Positions 19,358-30,810 are shown, counted from the stretch's first letter. The stretch: 64,000 bases of DNA from Adiantum capillus-veneris (GCA_014529385.2 CM043959.1:53081253-53145252); one strand, 5' to 3'. Translations and numbers: made by a program. The notes: a model not told the origin generated them from the letters alone.

Positions 19358-22300
19358 AGGGTTGGGGGTCTTTGAACAACCAACGAGTACTGATTCTTTA
19401 TGATCTAGGGTCCACGCATAACTTCATCTCCTTGGATACTGCGGAACGTTTGTGCCTCACACCGGCTCAGCTTGGCACACCGGTTACATCCGGATCGGCA
19501 TTCGAGGGGTTGACAACCAATGCAACTCCCGTGCAAGGACAGCTCAATCTTCGGATTGGCGAGTACGAGGACCGCGAATCATTTTTGATGGCACCCATCG
19601 AGGGATGTGATATCATCTTGGGTATGCCATGGCACTTCCACACGACACCTATTCCCAATTATGTGGAAAAGACCCACACTTTTGATCATGGGGGTAAGAA
19701 GATAAAGATTCATGCTGATGCAGGAGATTGGCAGTTCCCAATTGTAAGCCATATCTCCGTTAAGAAAGAAATGAAGAAGTGTGTTTCTGCTTACTTGATT
19801 TTTGCACGTGAGAAGGATAAAACTAGTAGGGACTCTCCCTCTAGTCTGGAAATTAAGCGTCTTCAATTTATTGAAAAGTACAAGGATTGTTTCACGGAAA
19901 CACTTCCTGATGAACTCCCTCCGGTACACCCGGAAGATCACCGCATAGATCTCATACCGGGTAGCTCGCCTCCCAATCAACCCCCTTATCGGGTAAGTCT
20001 TGTTCAGCAAGAGGAAATTTTGAAGCAAGTCAACGAGCTTCTAGAGAAAGGGTTAGTACAGCCAAGTGCTTCACCCTACTGCTCTCCAGTTCTACTGGTG
20101 CAGAAGAAAGATGGCACGTTTCGAATGTGCATAGACTATCGGTCTTTAAACAAGATCACAATCAAGAATCGCTTTCCGATCCCTCGGATTGATGATATAC
20201 TTGATAAGTTGCAGGGTGCAAGTGTCTTTAGTCGCATAAAGAGTGGGTATCATCAGATACGGATCGCCCCTGAGGATGTCCATAAGACTGCTTTCCGCAC
20301 AACCTTTGGACTATATGAATTCTTGGTAATGCCTTTCGGCTTGAGCAATGCTCCTGCGACGTTCAATCGCATGATGGACCGCATTTTCAGCCCGTATCGA
20401 GCTTTTACGGGAGTATTCTTTGACAACATACTCATCTTCTCTAAATCAGAAGAGGAACATCGGAAGCAATTGGACTTAGTGTTTCAAGAATTGCGAAAGC
20501 ATGAGTTGCATGTGAATGCAAAGAAGAGCGAGTTCTTTCTCTCAGAGATACACTATCTCGGCCATATAGTCTCTCACAATCAAGTGAGTATGGATCCTGC
20601 CAAGATCCGAGTGGTAGAAGATTGGCCTATTCCCACTACGGTACATGATGTACGTGGTTTCCTGGGATTATGTTCGTATTATCGAAGGTTTGTCCGAGGA
20701 TTTGCCCATGTAGCAGGACCACTTCATGATTTGACAAAGAAAAAGATTCCTTTCAGATGGGGATCGAGACAACAAGGAGCTTTTGATCGGCTCAAGTACT
20801 TGCTAAGCCATGGACCTATTTTGATAGTGCCTGACTTAAGGAAACCATTTGAGGTTCACTGCGATGCTTCAGGCGATTGCATCGGAGCAGTGTTAAACCA
20901 AGAAGGCCATGCAGTGGCTTATGAAAGCAGACGGCTTAAGGATGCAGAGTTGCATGCATCAATCTACGAAAAGGAACTCTCGGCTGTGATTCACGCCTTA
21001 TCCAACTGGAAGCACTATCTTCTAGGAGCGGATTTTGTGATCAAGACTGATCACCAGAGTTTGCCGTATTTTCTTACGCAACGGAAACTATCTGAGAAGC
21101 AGATGAGGTGGGCAAACTTGTTGTCTATGTTTCACTTCCAGATCCTTCACACGGCTGGGAGTAAGAATGTGGTCGCAGACGCATTGTCTAGGCGGCCAAG
21201 GGTGAACGCTATCACTTCGGTGTATCACCAAGAATTAGAAGCACTACCGGATTTGTATCCGAATGATCCAGACTTCTCCACCATTTGGGAAAAGCTACAT
21301 CGTGGAGAGAATGAGTTTCCCTATTCCATTCGGGACGGTTATCTCTACCACCATCAGGCCATATGTGTGGCGGAACCATTAAGAAAGAAGATCATGGATG
21401 AAGCACACGCTTCGCCTTATGCGGGTCATCGGGGTATTCTCCCTACGACCTTAGCAATGGAAAGATATTTCTTTTGGCCTAGCCTTAAAGCAGACATTGA
21501 TAAGTATGTCAGGGAATGCTTAGTTTGCCAAAAAGTGAAGTATGATCGGCATAAGACGCCTGGGTTGCTACGACCATTGCCTGTGCCTAATGAACCTTGG
21601 GAAAGTATTGCCATGGACTTCCTCATGGACCTCCCTAGAACTCAGACTGGAAATGACGCGATCTGGACCATTGTGGACCGGTTTAGCAAGCAAGCACACT
21701 TTATACCAGTCAAGAAAACGATCAAAGCAGATCATATGGCTAGGGTCTTTCTAGCACAGATCTTTAAGCATCATAGAATGCCTAAGTCTATTGTGAGCGA
21801 TCGAGATCCTCGCATGACAGGAATTTTTTGGCGTGCCTTGATGGATAATCTTGGTACAAAGCTGAATTTTTCATCTGCCTACCATCCTCAAACGGACGGG
21901 CAAAGTGAGATAGTCAATTCCACAGTATTGGACATGTTAAAAGCTTATGTGTCAGACCGGCAATCTGACTGGGAGAAATATTTGCCTCTTGTCGAGTATG
22001 TGTATAACAATACCATACACTCATCGACGGGGAAAGCACCTTTTGAGATTCTCTATGGTAAGCCTTTGCTTCCACCCATCCTTTTAACTAAGGATAAGAT
22101 CTTTGCAGCAGATGAGTTTGTCCGGGATTTGGACACCGCCTACGGGCAAGTTAGGAGAGCTATTCTACGCTCTCAGGAAAAGCATAAGAAAGCTACAGAC
22201 AAGCACAGAAGGAATCTAGACTTAACAGTCGGACAGTTAGTCTTACTCAAGTTTGAGAAGGCAAGACTTAAGAAACAAGCGTCTCATAAGGGGAAGGTGG

Positions 22301-22689
22301 TAAAACTTTCTACCCGTTACTATGGGCCGTTTAAGATCACTGAGCGAGTGAATGATGTCACCTTCCGATTAGAGCTACCGCTTAATTGGAAGATCCATAA
22401 TGCTTTCCATGTCAGTTTACTCCGGCCGTATGTGGGACCGCCTCCAAGCCAGCCTAGTGCTGAGGAACCTCCTGAGGTTGAGGAAACAGAAGAAATACTC
22501 CAACCGGAGCAGATAGTAAGTCATCAGGAGCGGCCTCTCAAATCCGGAAAGATAACACGGAAGTATTTGGTTAAGTTTAAGAACTAGTCGAATCTAGATG
22601 CTCAGTGGATGACGCAGGAGGAATTAGCAGCTTATCCCCAGATACTGGGGGTATATGTCCAAGCACTACAGTTGAGGTCAACTGTTTAG
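19177..22689 (+). pseudogene. pol of H: protease, RT, RNase H, integrase, chromodomain
   Basis: One long frame to 22587 encodes most of pol. Blocks in order: protease-like LYDLGSTHNFIS; reverse transcriptase (RMCIDYRSLNKITIKNRFPI); RNase H (VHCDASGDCIGAVLNQEGH, TDHQSL, ADALSR); integrase with an HHCC-type finger (YAGHRGI, CLVCQKVK) and core Asp-Asp-Glu context (MDFLMDLP, VSDRDPRM, DGQSEIVN); then a chromodomain broken by a stop at 22585-22587, with matching codons to 22689. RT motif A reads SRIKSGYHQIR, lacking the Asp-Leu pair of F1, and motif C reads FFDN where FFDD is expected. It could not polymerise DNA. The frame is only damaged, not scrambled, so inactivation looks recent. Confidence 0.9.
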
Positions 22690-22701
22690 AAGCCAGAGGG
22701 A
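22669..22701 (+). other. Palindrome and polypurine tract of H
   Basis: CAGTTGA-GG-TCAACTG (22669-22684) is a perfect 7-bp inverted repeat. It is followed by the purine-rich primer AGCCAGAGGGA (22691-22701) next to the 3' LTR. Confidence 0.7.
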
Positions 22702-23893
22702 TGTTGCTAATTGGACTATTTTCTTATTTTTAATGATTAATTTTTTTTAGGATATTTTATTATGTGCACTAAGAACTGTTAAAAGATTGTAGCTACAGGA
22801 ACTGCCATCACGAACGGACAACTCTGATGTGTCATTTGATGGGTGACTGTAAACATCGCGAAGGAGTTTCCGTAAGTTCGGTGGAAAGGGCCGGGTTACG
22901 AGTGCCCCTGATGCGTCACATGATGGGTGACGGGTGCATCAGTAAGGGGGTATCCCGTAGGCTAAGGAGGAAATCCGAACTGAGTAAGAAAATACGCGTA
23001 AGAACGCAAGCACAAGAATAAAGATGGGTTCAATGAAGCTTTTTACGAAAAGCAAGAACAATCATGGGAAGGCAGACGCTTTCCCGCGAGGAATCTATGT
23101 TTGCATTGCATTCGTGCATGTGGTTGCATCCAAGGACGCCTGGGAAGTGTTGTTAAATGCATTGGTTTTAACTTATAAGGTTTTATTGAGTTTTTGGGCA
23201 GGTTCAGACCAATTTTAAAATATACCGGCCGCCCACTTAATAAGTGGGCAGCCCCTTAGAAGATAAAGCAACAAAACCAGCCAACGAATTCTCTCTCCCT
23301 ATTTCAAGTAGAACAGCGCCAAAAAAAAAAAAAAAAAAAACGGCCGCAATCTCTACGCGAGCAGTTATTCGTTCCGTGGCCAGGGAGCTATAAAAGCACC
23401 ACATGCCCTCACTCACGGGAGGTACCAACATCAACAAGAGAAGACTCTGCCGCAAGAGATCACGAGACTACGAAGCACGGAAGTCGCTTTTCCTGCACAA
23501 GAGCGACAGGTATCTATTGTGGATTCGCCATACGAATTGTTGTCGCGTGTTTGTGCGGTTTGTTTTGCAGGAATTTCCCGTCTTACGGGAAGGCCCTTCA
23601 CGGGAAGTACGGCTTCACGCCTAAGTCCCTTACGGGAAGGACGGCCTTGTGCCCAAGCCCTTTCCGGGAAAGCACGACCTTCGGGTCTAAGATTACAGAA
23701 CGGAGGGGTTTCCTCGGGTTCTCGTGCTTGTATAAGAATTCTCCCTAAATAAAAGAATACTCTTAACGGGGGGGGGGACCAGCCCATCTTCTGGTCCCCA
23801 ATACTGTGTCGATCTTCTCCCTTCTCTCATGTTTTCAAAGAATTATAATTTTCAGATTTTCTAAGTGCTCGTGTACGCTCCCGTTTTGTGACA
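22702..23893 (+). repeat. Full 3' LTR of H
   Basis: 1192 bp, from TGTTGCTAAT to TTTTGTGACA. U3 contains two related blocks around GATGGGTGAC and a run of about 20 A before the TATA box TATAAAA at 23389-23395. R/U5 holds short ACGGGAAG tandem repeats. Confidence 0.88.
23389..23395 (+). promoter_or_regulatory. TATA box of the H LTR
   Basis: TATAAAA. The expected transcription start is about 30 bp downstream, near 23420. The matching part of the 5' LTR has lost this box. Confidence 0.65.
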
Positions 23894-25792
23894 AGCAACA
23901 GGACAGGCTGGATTCAGGAGGGGTTTCTCCACCTTGGACCATATTCTTACACTCAGAGCCATTATTGAGGAGGGTAGGGCACATGGGAGACGGATGTATT
24001 GTTGCTTTGTGGATTTCCGCAAAGCATTCAACACAGTACCGAGAGCCAGATTGATGCGCAGGTTATAGGAGTTGAGAGTGCCCACATAGATCATTTGGGG
24101 GATCATGGCTTTATACGGCTCAGTGATTGGCCACGTACGCACTCATGAGGGGATTTCTGACATTGTGCATTCCACTATTGGTGTGAAGCAGGGGTGTCCT
24201 CTGTCCCCTACACTATTTGGTATGTATGTAGATGAGGTTTCTGACTACATTGACAGAGAAGGCGACAGAGGTGCTCAGCTAGCAGGGACATGGATCCCTT
24301 TGTTACTATATGCTGATGATATTGTGTTGATATCAGAGTCACCAGAGGACATGCAGAGACAGTTGGATGCATTACACAGCTTTGCGGAGGATAGTAGATT
24401 GTCTGTGAACCTTGGTAAAACCAAGGTTATGGTGTTTAACACTACTCCGCAGTGGGTCAGGAGATCGGCACCTACACTCGTATATGGTCAGGACACTGTG
24501 GAATACACAGATGCATATACATATCTTGGGGTGGTATTCTCGGGACCGAGGTTTGCTCTAAGGAGAGCAGCAGAGACTAGACTGTCTAGAGCATATGCAG
24601 CACTGGGAGGGCTAGAGAGAATGTGTTCGCAAGTTCAGTTTCAGGAACCACGAACAAAGCTATGGCTTTTTGATACTTTGGTTACTTCAGCTATGCTTTA
24701 TGGGGTACAGGTGTGGGGACCATCTGTGGATCATGACAGGTGGAGGAACATGGAGAGGCCCTTGGTATCTATGATCTCTCGGATGATTAGAACCAAGTCC
24801 TCCGTACCACTTGCGATTATTCGAGCGGAGCTAGCAGCCCCTCCTATAGAGATTGAGGCTATTACCAAATCAGTGTCCTTTTTGCACAGCCTATGGGGTA
24901 CACGTGGAGGCAGATACGCTAGATTGGCTCTGGAGTCTTCTAGACAGTTAGCGACGCAGGGAGTCACATCATGTTGGTATGCACAGATGACCTCTTGGTT
25001 TCAAAGGCATGGTTTCAGCCTAGATAGACTGCCTCCTTTTCAGTATTCCCTGGATGCACCTTCACTACCAGTCACACAGACGGAGATCACTAGACTTATT
25101 CGTCAGGATCTTATACACTTGGACACCAGGAGGACATGGGTAGAGCCAGTGCAGGAGTTGGGCACGAAGATGGCTTTCTACAAGGAGCATCTTCTCCAAC
25201 TCTCGGGAGATGGGTTTGTGATTCGTCCGAGCTACATGGACACTCATCTGTCTCATAGTTTGCGATGCGCTATAGGTCAGATCCACACATCCTCGCACCA
25301 TTTGGAGATTGAGATGGGCAGATTCAGAGGGATACCACCGGAGAGCAGGATATGTAAATTATGCGGTACGGAGATGAGACAGAGTTACATTACATATGCC
25401 ACTGCACTGTGTATTATGAGATACGAGGGCGCTTCCATTGCTTATTCAGGGAGGGCTTTGGACCCCTAGATAGAGTCATGAAGTATGAGGATCAGAGATG
25501 CCTTGGCTTATATCTACTTGAGCTACAGCGGCATAGGGATACTCTGTTGAGGAAACATGGGACACGACAGTCACAGAGACCGATCACAGATTTCTTTGGA
25601 TCGGGAAAGCCAGGAGAGCAGCCACCAGCGCAGAGTTGTGCCCGCGTGCATACCAGAGGCACCTTCATTGACATGGCGATTGAGCTTGGGAGATCGAGGC
25701 GACCACGACCGAGACACAGGAGCACACTCCATCGACGGAGACTTCAGCAGAGGATCAAGGACATCCTAGCACGACATCCGGAGTGTCATTGA
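23894..25792 (+). pseudogene. LINE ORF2 3' half (copy C)
   Basis: Sequence resumes at GFRRGFSTLDHI after element H. The motif A Asp is changed (FRKAFNT where B has FRKAFDT). Two in-frame stops follow (near 24066 and 24088). The main frame 24105-25469 carries KQGCPLSP and YADDIV. A one-base deletion near 25369 shifts the frame just before the zinc knuckle, and the C-terminus continues in the next frame to 25792 with QRPITDFF and the Arg-rich tail. The gene is inactive. Confidence 0.88.
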
Positions 25793-25912
25793 GAACTTAC
25801 TCTACACTTCATTTTCACTGTCACTACTCACTTCTCATTTTTAATTTTTGCATTCAGTACATTTGTACTTTTGTATTCAGACATTGTACTAGTTTCACCA
25901 CTTTGTATCAGC

Positions 25913-25947
25913 TGGTCTCATAGGTCATTTTGGCCTTTTGAAGACGT
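25913..25947 (+). other. LINE 3'-terminal hairpin (copy C)
   Basis: GTCT (25915-25918) pairs with AGAC (25942-25945), and AGGTCA (25922-25927) with TGGCCT (25931-25936), loop TTT. Confidence 0.5.
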
Positions 25948-25961
25948 TAATACATCATATC

Positions 25962-25967
<6 letters not shown>

Positions 25968-26051
<84 letters not shown>
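25968..26051 (+). repeat. (TC)n between LINE C and LINE D
   Basis: About 42 TC units. The tract ends LINE C and directly precedes LINE D sequence. Confidence 0.97.
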
Positions 26052-26053
<2 letters not shown>

Positions 26054-26975
26054 GGTGGGAAGCATCGAAAAAGTGCCAATGGCTTCCTCCATGTGTAAGA
26101 AGACCTATCCCTCGCCGGCCGCCCCCATGCGGACAGGGAAGAGGATGTCAGCGATAAAGAAGGAAATGAGACAATGGAGAAATGAAGTGGAAAAGAGGAC
26201 GAAGGTGAAGAGCATTATTCTTTAAAGTTGGACCAAAGAAAGTGATGGCATGCGTAAGAGGATCACTTCGCTCGAAGAGAAAGTGGTCATCCAAGATTCC
26301 ATCATCCAAAATCTACAAGGTGAGCTTCTTGAAGCCAAAAGTGGGCAACTTGAAGAAGGGAAATTTCAGCCTTCCATGATGGAGGAGCTGAACACAATCA
26401 AAGAACAAGTGCAGGCCATCAAGGAGGAGGAAAAGAAGTCAGTTTGGGTCGAGGTCATCACAAAGACACAAAAGAAAGTGGAGGCAGCCGAGATGTAGAT
26501 CGAGGTCGCCAAGAAAGAGAAAGGTAAAGAGGCTTCTTCTACACCTACCATCATTAACATGACCCTCGAAGAAGAGCAAAGAAGGTGGCTACGTGCCTTA
26601 CATGTGAGGGTCACCGGCCTCAAGGATGTCAACAATGTTGAAAAAGAGGTCACAAGCCTCATGTCCATGATGGGGATGGAGAAGCCTTTACACACAAAGG
26701 CATGGATGGTGGGCAAGAGGAGTGAAAACCCAGGCGAGTCCTCAAAGCACAGAGCACTCATACTATGTTTCCCCTACTTAGAGGAGAAAAAGGAGTTCTT
26801 GAAGAAGAGGCCAACCCTCAAGAAGACAGGTATTTTTCTCGGTGATGATCTCACCCTCTCGCAGCTGGCTCACATGAGAGAGGTGATGCCACCGATTACA
26901 ACAGCAAGGGAGAAGGGAAAGATTGCCTTCTACAGAGATGGTCGCGTGATGATTGTAGAGCGACACTCTACATGA
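26052..26975 (+). pseudogene. LINE ORF1 (copy D), two nonsense codons
   Basis: One frame runs from the ATG at 26052 to the TGA at 26973-26975, with stops near 26223-26225 and 26496-26498. The N-terminal half is Lys/Glu-rich and coiled-coil-like (RITSLEEKVVIQDSIIQNLQ). The C-terminal half carries the family blocks ALHVRVTGLKD, HRALILCFP, EFLKKRPTLKKTGIFLGDDL and GKIAFYRDGR. It lacks part of the N-terminus of copy C. Confidence 0.85.
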
Positions 26976-26985
26976 CAGTGTGAGA
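26052..26985 (+). mobile_element. TC-LINE copy D, ORF1 only
   Basis: LINE D begins immediately after the TC tract and is a more diverged subfamily member. Its ORF1 is followed by ACATGACAGTGTGAGATG, matching the ORF1/ORF2 junction of B and C, and is then cut by an LTR (G) at 26986. No ORF2 was found. Confidence 0.8.
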
Positions 26986-27700
26986 TGTCACAAGACGGGC
27001 ACCACGTGCCAATAGAAAAGAACAGACTGAACAGACTTTTAGCACTTCAATAACAACTGAATTGAAAGAGAGAGACGACACGGAAAGTGGCAAAGTTCCA
27101 CCCCACAGAGTATTAGCCCCAAACCTTGGTGTCCCTTTCAGTATTTCTTTATATTACTTGAACTCAATACAATGCCGGTACTCCACCCTCTGCGCCTTCC
27201 TACTAAAGTGTGCCAAAGAATGAGCCCTCTGCACATATTTAAAGGCCCTTGGTCTCCAAAGCAGTTACATGAAAAGTAGTAAACTCAAAAGCATCTAGTC
27301 CAAAAGCAGGTGCTCAAAAGTTGCCAGCGTAAATCACGGAAATCTGTACAGGCGGCCACATCAACAAGCCAGTGCAAAAAGCGGAAACCCGTACAGGTTG
27401 CCACGTCATCAGTCAGCGTGAAATCCGGAGTTCCATACGACTGCCACATCATCATCTTTTACGCATCTCCGTGTGTGTGTAAGTTGGATCTTGCTTTATT
27501 TTAATCTCTTTAGGTTCCTTGGGCCCCATCGAACGGGGTCCCATAAGTTGGTAAGACTTCTTTTTTAAGATAGGCCACTCGACAAGACTTTGCAAGCTAG
27601 TAAAACTTCTTCTGCTTCTTCACTCAGGGTTTACGCCCCGAGGCCGGAATCTGTAAGTCAGCTCCGTTCTGAAGTGGCTTGACACGTCAGCAATTTGTGA
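26986..27700 (-). repeat. LTR of gypsy remnant G
   Basis: This is the 3' LTR of a minus-strand element. The left end is TGTCACAAGACGG. The right end is worn (TTTGTGA) and abuts a polypurine-like TACCCCTCCTT. Its right part and flank match the F1 and F2 LTR ends and post-LTR sequence. It interrupts LINE D. No second LTR or target duplication was found. Confidence 0.65.
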
Positions 27701-28692
27701 TACCCCTCCTTGAAAGAAAGTAATCGTCCGCGATTACAGCATATCTGCAAAACACCTCAAGTTAGCTCAAAAAATTCTGAGGGTCATTCCGAGGAGGGAC
27801 AATCAGTTTTCTCATTCCAAATCGGAACTCTTGATTTCTTGGGTCGTTGGCTTTCCAAAAGAATCTCATCCAATAAGGAGTCTCATTCCATATCAGAATT
27901 CTTGATAACCTGTTGACTTCCCAGAAGTATCTCATCCAATAAGGAATATTCAATGGTTGGCACATCACAATGCAACACAAATGCTTACATATGCATGTTA
28001 CAAGACATAGAAACATAAAGTCGCCGATGAACACTCCCCCCGCAAATAGCATCCAGGTCCGAGCCATGAGCTATTCGACGACTCCTTCATCACTCCTCCC
28101 GCAAATAACCTAAAAAGGTCCATGCCATGAGATATAGAGGCCTTTTACAACCAAACACCCCCCAGACCGCACGCAACCTGCGTCCTTTGGAGGTGCCGAG
28201 AGTAACCACTACTCAAACTTCTTTATACTCCCCCCGTAAATAACCATCCAGGTCTGGGCCATGAGTAAAAACAACACTTTTCAAACATTCAATACTCCTC
28301 CCGCAAATAACCACAAGGGTCCGAGCCATGAGTATGAACGAGCATTCTCAAACCGAAGTCAAGTGGTAAGTGTCTGTCCACCCAAGATGGTGGTGTCTTC
28401 TTTGGGAATGTAGGAATCCCATATGCCATGAGCATGGCCATATCTCGTGTGAACTCCTTTGATGAGTGCATAGATGAGTCCATAGCAAACTACAAGTCAC
28501 CACCCCCTCTGGAGTGCGCAACCGCTGAATGATGGCTGGAATGAATGTATCTCCCAAGGATCGTACACACGTAGATGATCAAGCCGACGTCGCAGATACC
28601 GTGTACTGCAACAATCATTGAGAGACCGCACGGACCACCATCGGATGGTGTCCTGGCAAGAGGTAACTTCATCCTCTGTAAAAAACACAAGC
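27701..28692 (-). mobile_element. Internal remnant of gypsy G
   Basis: The part next to the LTR matches the 3' untranslated internal region of F1 and F2 (GTAATCG...CGATTAC palindrome at 27720-27737, then GCAAAAC). Further right there is no recognisable pol, only repeated sequence (28029-28332) and short frames. It is broken by the solo LTR at 28698. Confidence 0.5.
28025..28335. repeat. Four dispersed copies of a 35-40 bp motif
   Basis: The pattern ACTCCYCCCGCAAATA followed by AGGTCCGAGCCATGAG occurs four times near 28028, 28086, 28228 and 28292, with variable spacers of about 20-100 bp. Confidence 0.7.
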
Positions 28693-28697
28693 CATGT

Positions 28698-29923
28698 TGT
28701 CACGTGACACATCCAACCCTATGTGTCCGTGGACAAGCACAGCATGACAAGGGTTCAGTCAGTCCAGTCAGTCTAGATTAGAAGTGATCTGGCACTTTTT
28801 GTGAGTCTATTCGTAGACGTGCATGTCTAGTCACTTAGTGTAGATGCATATCCTCTGGTTGCACACAGCATGATCATCAGTATTCCCATCAGAATCCATC
28901 AGATTCCATCAAGGAAATTTTCCAGTGCATTTAGCCTATTTTACCTATTTTTGACATTTTTCACTTATTATTTTTAAGTGACTTTTGTTGAAAAGTAGGT
29001 AGGGCGATTTTGCTAAGTTTGTATATAAGCAAACCTAGACTAGCACTAAATGGCAGAAGAGGCAACAGGAGCCAAGCTCAGCAGGCAACTTCTCAGCAAG
29101 ACCAAGCCTTGGTGGTTTCCCTCCAAGCAAAGATCCCATCACTGGCGTTTTTCAACCAGCAGTCATCCCTAGCGTTTTTGATCCCTCATCGCCCAGCCCT
29201 CTCAGCGCCTGGTGTTTTTCAGCAGATCTCCACCGCAAGCATACCCCCATGCCTAGCGTTTTTTATCAAGCCATCGCCAGCAGATTTCCAGTCTAGCGTT
29301 TCTGCTATAGTAGCATTTTAGACAGCTTTCAGCCTTGGCGATTTCAAGCAATGAAGGCCAGCAGATTCAGCCCGTAAGGAAGTAGCAGATTCAGCCGGCA
29401 AGACCATCAGTTTTCAGCCTAAAGAAACCTCAGTTTTCAGCCCTAAACCTGCAGATCTTCAGCGTCAAAGACCCACAGAAAACAGCCCCAAAATCAGTTT
29501 TTGGACTAATCGCAGATTTCAGCCCAAAGCATTTTTGGACAGCAGTAGAAAGATTGCAGATTTCAGCCCTAGTGTCGGCCTCGTCATCCCCGTCGTCGTC
29601 GTCAACATAGCCTAGACTTGCATCAGTCACATGCATTCCCATTGTACCAAATTGTGCAATCATAAGTAGACCACTCTCGCCGATGAGAGTGGGGTCTTCG
29701 GAGGAGGGTTTTACAACGTCTCTGGTGTCGTATCTCTCTTCTCTCTATCTCTCAGTCTCATACACTTGCACGCACAGTGTCCACTCACTTTGTTTGTGAT
29801 CATAGCATTCTCTCATTAAGAACGGAAGGCTCTACCTTGCATAAGAACAAAAGGGAACCTTGAGCACAGTTCGGAGCACTCATCTTGAGCAAAGCGCAAA
29901 CATTCATTCCGCTGCACCTAACA
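28698..29923 (+). mobile_element. Solo LTR of family E
   Basis: 1226 bp, from TGTCACGTGACA to GCACCTAACA. It is flanked by the exact 5-bp direct repeat CATGT at 28693-28697 and 29924-29928. It has no primer site or internal sequence, so it arose by recombination between the two LTRs of a full insertion. It contains TATATAAG (about 29023), many CTAGCGTTTT and CAGCAGATTTCAGCC-like repeats, and a hairpin at 29671-29692. Confidence 0.93.
29671..29692 (+). other. Conserved LTR hairpin (solo LTR)
   Basis: CCACTCTC-GCCGAT-GAGAGTGG, an 8-bp perfect stem in the transcribed part of the LTR. E3 has the same stem with loop GCCAAC at 48429-48450. Confidence 0.6.
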
Positions 29924-29928
29924 CATGT

Positions 29929-30422
29929 GGCTGTTGTCCACCCAAAAACGCAACTGCGAGGTGATGAGAACGCCGCTGTCCAGCGATTTTCAGCGTGCTC
30001 GTCGCTCCCGGCAAGATCTGGAGCGGTGCAAAGGGTCTGGGGAGTGGGGTGAATCAATGTCACAACCCCAGATGGGCTGAAAACAGAGAATGTATGGAAG
30101 CGTGAGAGAATGAGCGCTGCCCTCCTCTGCTGAAAACGCTGATGCTCCCAAAAACGCAGATGGGTTGCAAAAATGATGATGGAGGGAGGGGTTTTCCGGC
30201 GACGGATGGTGCCCAAAAGGGTAGCGCTAGGCAGCCAGGAGGTGATCTCAGTGTGAATGCAAAAACACAAGTGGAGAAAGGTCTCTCCGCAACGGAAGTG
30301 CGGGCACGAGATACACTGTGAAGTGCGGGCACCAGATACACCCCCCCCCCCCCCCCAAGCTGGCAGGCCCATGAAATGCGGAGACAGGAGGCTGACGTGG
30401 CAATAGCGGGAAACGCGGAATT
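29929..30422. other. Unassigned, continues G region
   Basis: Before the solo LTR inserted, this was contiguous with 28692. It has a 16-base C run (30341-30356) and CGCTGATG/AACGCAGATG phrases that faintly resemble family E LTR repeats on the minus strand. No gene is seen. Confidence 0.4.
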
Positions 30423-30810
30423 TGTGACACGAGGCAACTGTAAGACAGTTCCGTGAATTGCAACAGCAAGCTGACGTGACAGCTATACAGAAAGTTGCTT
30501 TTTGGTCTACTGAAAATCTACGCAAATTGCTGAGAAGCTTTTGGGGAGCATTGGTTTATTTTAAATGGTTTTTAAATGAGGCTTTTGATTTGAAGCTTTT
30601 GGGGGCTCTGCTTTTAGCATCCCATGTAACCTTTATAAGAAACCCAAGGGGGCTCCCTCTGCAGAGCATCTAGACGCAGAGTCTGAGAGCGAGCAATTGT
30701 ACTTTCTCAAAGATTAATATAAAAAGAAACACCAAAAGGGGCGCCACTCTTTGGGGCCAATACCTCTTGGCTCGGAACTCCATCGGGCCATGTCACATCA
30801 ATTGTGAATT

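Larger units (their letters stand above)
17434..23893 (+). mobile_element. Ty3/gypsy chromovirus H inside LINE C
   Basis: The order is partial 5' LTR (17434-17952), Met-tRNA primer site, gag, pol, polypurine tract, full 3' LTR (22702-23893). The domain order protease-RT-RNase H-integrase-chromodomain marks a chromovirus. Only AGC is shared at the two junctions with the LINE, so the usual 5-bp target duplication is not visible. The 5' LTR lacks about 700 bp of U3. All main genes carry damage. Confidence 0.92.

Noticed and set aside
28025-28335. CRISPR-like array
   Set aside because: Repeats are diverged and spacers uneven, there are only four copies, and the context is a plant retrotransposon.
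29800-30525. A 241-codon minus-strand frame
   Set aside because: It spans the end of a solo LTR, its target duplication, a C run and unassigned DNA. No domain is recognised and composition explains the open frame.
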